Assembly: GCF_000421465.1 (NCBI RefSeq)
Contig: NZ_ATXB01000001.1
Span: 2,688,996-2,752,995, forward strand
DNA: 64,000 nt
Direction of reading: 5' to 3'
Source: Methylohalobius crimeensis 10Ki
GTDB taxonomy: Bacteria; Pseudomonadota; Gammaproteobacteria; Methylococcales; Methylothermaceae
Below, one piece after another: positions 62,608-64,000 of this stretch (positions within the stretch are counted from its first letter, which is position 1; every line of letters starts with the position of its first letter). The notes below the pieces were generated by a model. The model had not been told where the DNA came from and searched no databases. It was given only the letters and a program-made list of their open reading frames with translations. The translations under genes and the position numbers were made by a program.

Positions 62608-63375
62608 ATGGTGTCTGATCCGGTTTTTTACCGATTTATTATGAACCTATTTTATTATTATAGGAGAAGCAAGTTGCCGATAGATGCAAAATCCACACAG
62701 GTTAAAGTAGGAAGCTTTTTATTCGATTCTAAAAATACTCGAATTCCTGCTGACAGGCGGTCGGATAACCAGCGGCAACTTTTACATGAATTGCTTGCCC
62801 ATGAAGACATTAAAAGCTTGGCGGCTTCTATTTCAAAGCATGGTTTATTTAAAAACGAACGTCTCATAGTAATGAGTACAGGACGCCGATATATAGTTCT
62901 TGAGGGAAATCGGCGCCTTGCAGCAATTAAATTACTTTTAAACCCAGAATTAGCTCCTACACCCTCACAAGTAAGATCTTTTAGGAAATTATCTTCCAAA
63001 GCAGACCTAGCAGCATTAGGAGTGATCGATGTTTTGATTGTTCAAAACAGACTATCGGCAGCACCAATAATCGCTGCATTACACACCGGTGATTCCAAGC
63101 GAAGATGGTCATCACTTCAACAAGCAAAGTTTTATCATGAATTGGCTGAGGAGGGTCTTACTTCAGTAGAAATTTCTGATAAAGTAGGTGTTTCATTAGC
63201 TCAGATTCGAAGTTTTCTAAATTCAGAAAAACTTCACCGTATTGCATTGTCGCTCAATTTGGATGCAGAGACTCGTAAAGCAGTGGAGAACCCAAAATTT
63301 CCATTAACAACTTTAGAGCGTTTTATAGAATCGCAAACAGGAAGAAAATTTCTAGGTATAGAGCTGACTGCCTGA
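62608..63375 (+). CDS. ParB/sulfiredoxin-like N-terminal domain protein
   Basis: A 255-residue, markedly AT-rich gene. Motifs are VKVGSFLFDSKNTRIPADRR, ISKHGLFKNERLIVM, and the ParB-type GRRYIVLEGNRRLAAIKLLL. A KorB/ParB-like helix-turn-helix stretch follows (EEGLTSVEISDKVGVSLAQI). It ends close to the IS element, so the C-terminus may have been cut short. Starts at 62608 or 62641 are possible; neither has a strong ribosome site. The low GC suggests recent acquisition. Confidence 0.75.
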   Translation: MVSDPVFYRFIMNLFYYYRRSKLPIDAKSTQVKVGSFLFDSKNTRIPADRRSDNQRQLLHELLAHEDIKSLAASISKHGLFKNERLIVMSTGRRYIVLEGNRRLAAIKLLLNPELAPTPSQVRSFRKLSSKADLAALGVIDVLIVQNRLSAAPIIAALHTGDSKRRWSSLQQAKFYHELAEEGLTSVEISDKVGVSLAQIRSFLNSEKLHRIALSLNLDAETRKAVENPKFPLTTLERFIESQTGRKFLGIELTA

Positions 63376-63403
63376 CAAAACTCATTTTTCCATGCAAAAT
63401 CAG

Positions 63404-64000
63404 TCATGTAGTGGAGTCAGGGATACAAAAGGTATATTGCCAAGGTAATTCCTCCATCCAGCGCGAACGATCCGAGGCCGTAGGCACGGGAGCGGGGTCG
63501 TCGGCGGAAGGCAACCACAACCGATCGATAAGCGCCTTCCCGCAAGCCAGGGCATGGTGGATCCAGTTCCAGCCGATACGGGCATAGCTCAAGCCCCGAC
63601 ACCAATGCGGATCGACGGTTCTACGCTGCCCCTCGGCTACCACTGCCGTCCCCTGACAGGTCACGATCCAGGTGGCCACCGCCATCACAAAGCACAGCCG
63701 ATCCAAGACCTCGGCTTGCCGAAGCCGGGAAGACGCCCATTGAAACCCATTGGATTTATGGTCCAGAAACCCTTCCTCGATGGCAAAACGCTTGCCGTAA
63801 TCGGCGAGGGTCGTTTCATCGGTCCATTCATCGCTCAGGATCAGCCAGGGTTCCTTGGCGCCTTTTTCCCAACCCACGGCCACGTTCACCGCTTCATGCA
63901 CCTTCCAGAGATAAACAGTGTGGTAATAACGCACCTGGCCGGCATCCACGCACCACTTCAGCGGGCGGTAACCAGCGCCGCTCCATCGCCAAGCCGGCGT
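63404..64000 (-). CDS. IS4-type transposase, 5' end beyond the window
   Basis: The frame is open to the window end and encodes the C-terminal DDE part: WCVDAGQVRYYHTVYLWKVH, ILSDEWTDETTLADYGKRFA and the YxxRFxIEExFxDxKS signature (YGKRFAIEEGFLDHKS). The stop is at 63404. The N-terminal part and one terminal repeat lie outside the window, so the insertion cannot be delimited. Confidence 0.85.
   Translation of the reverse strand, partial: TPAWRWSGAGYRPLKWCVDAGQVRYYHTVYLWKVHEAVNVAVGWEKGAKEPWLILSDEWTDETTLADYGKRFAIEEGFLDHKSNGFQWASSRLRQAEVLDRLCFVMAVATWIVTCQGTAVVAEGQRRTVDPHWCRGLSYARIGWNWIHHALACGKALIDRLWLPSADDPAPVPTASDRSRWMEELPWQYTFCIPDSTT

Noticed and set aside
1..64000. CRISPR arrays
   Set aside because: No set of regularly spaced repeats of 25-40 nt was seen on reading the window.

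Overview
The window comes from a Gram-negative bacterium, most likely a gammaproteobacterium. It has flagellar L- and P-ring genes (flgH, flgI), kdsB for Kdo activation, accA, rlmB, rnr, tilS and purEK, with gene orders typical of that class. I cannot name the genus. Coding DNA is GC-rich. The AT-rich stretches fall in the accessory parts: about 50240-50880, 56445-56820, 58470-58800 and 62560-63400.

Layout. 61-9803 is one co-directional flagellar rod, hook and ring operon, flgBCDEFGHIJKL. 9871-11790 holds a PagL-like outer-membrane lipid A deacylase and an unknown membrane-anchored protein. 11804-24224 is mostly minus-strand housekeeping: a MOSC protein, fumC, rlmB-rnr, a tRNA-Leu(CAG) on the plus strand, a small secreted protein, tilS-accA-dienelactone hydrolase, and a chain of small overlapping genes from Dabb and phosphatase through kdsB to exbD-exbB. 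24433-33225 is plus strand: purE-purK, a Wzz/GumC-type chain-length protein with an unusual C-terminal domain, an ABC exporter, a PHP phosphoesterase, a GCS2-type ligase and an aspartoacylase-like peptidase. 33226-39033 is a loose region of orphan genes and decayed remnants (TetR, glyoxalase and ParE pieces).

39034-58391 is the most interesting part: a signalling and gas-vesicle region. A REC-MarR regulator, a membrane histidine kinase and a single-domain receiver come first. An IS630-type element follows, inserted exactly in the receiver gene's stop codon. Next is a minus-strand operon encoding a sigma-54 activator, an Hsp20 protein, a Cdc48-like double AAA ATPase, a GvpF/L protein and a PAS histidine kinase. 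Divergent from it is the gas-vesicle operon: gvpA, a small coiled-coil gene, gvpN, a GvpV-like gene, a zinc-ribbon gene, gvpF, gvpG, a short GvpA-like gene, gvpK and a GvpJ-like fusion. A well-spaced sigma-54 promoter lies before gvpA. Near-identical putative activator sites lie upstream of both gvpA and the second Hsp20 gene at the far end. This points to dedicated two-component, sigma-54 control of buoyancy, with a chaperone/unfoldase module encoded alongside. A c-di-GMP (EAL) response regulator closes the region, which may link flotation to flagellar motility.

58417-64000 begins with a 3' fragment of a tRNA-Pro(CGG) gene, a typical integration scar whose orientation places an inserted element to the right. 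Beyond it lie a 1-Cys peroxiredoxin, a triplicated SmbP-like metal-binding protein, a GDCCVxC protein, a CBS-pair protein, an unknown membrane protein, a ParB-like protein and an IS4-type transposase cut by the window end.
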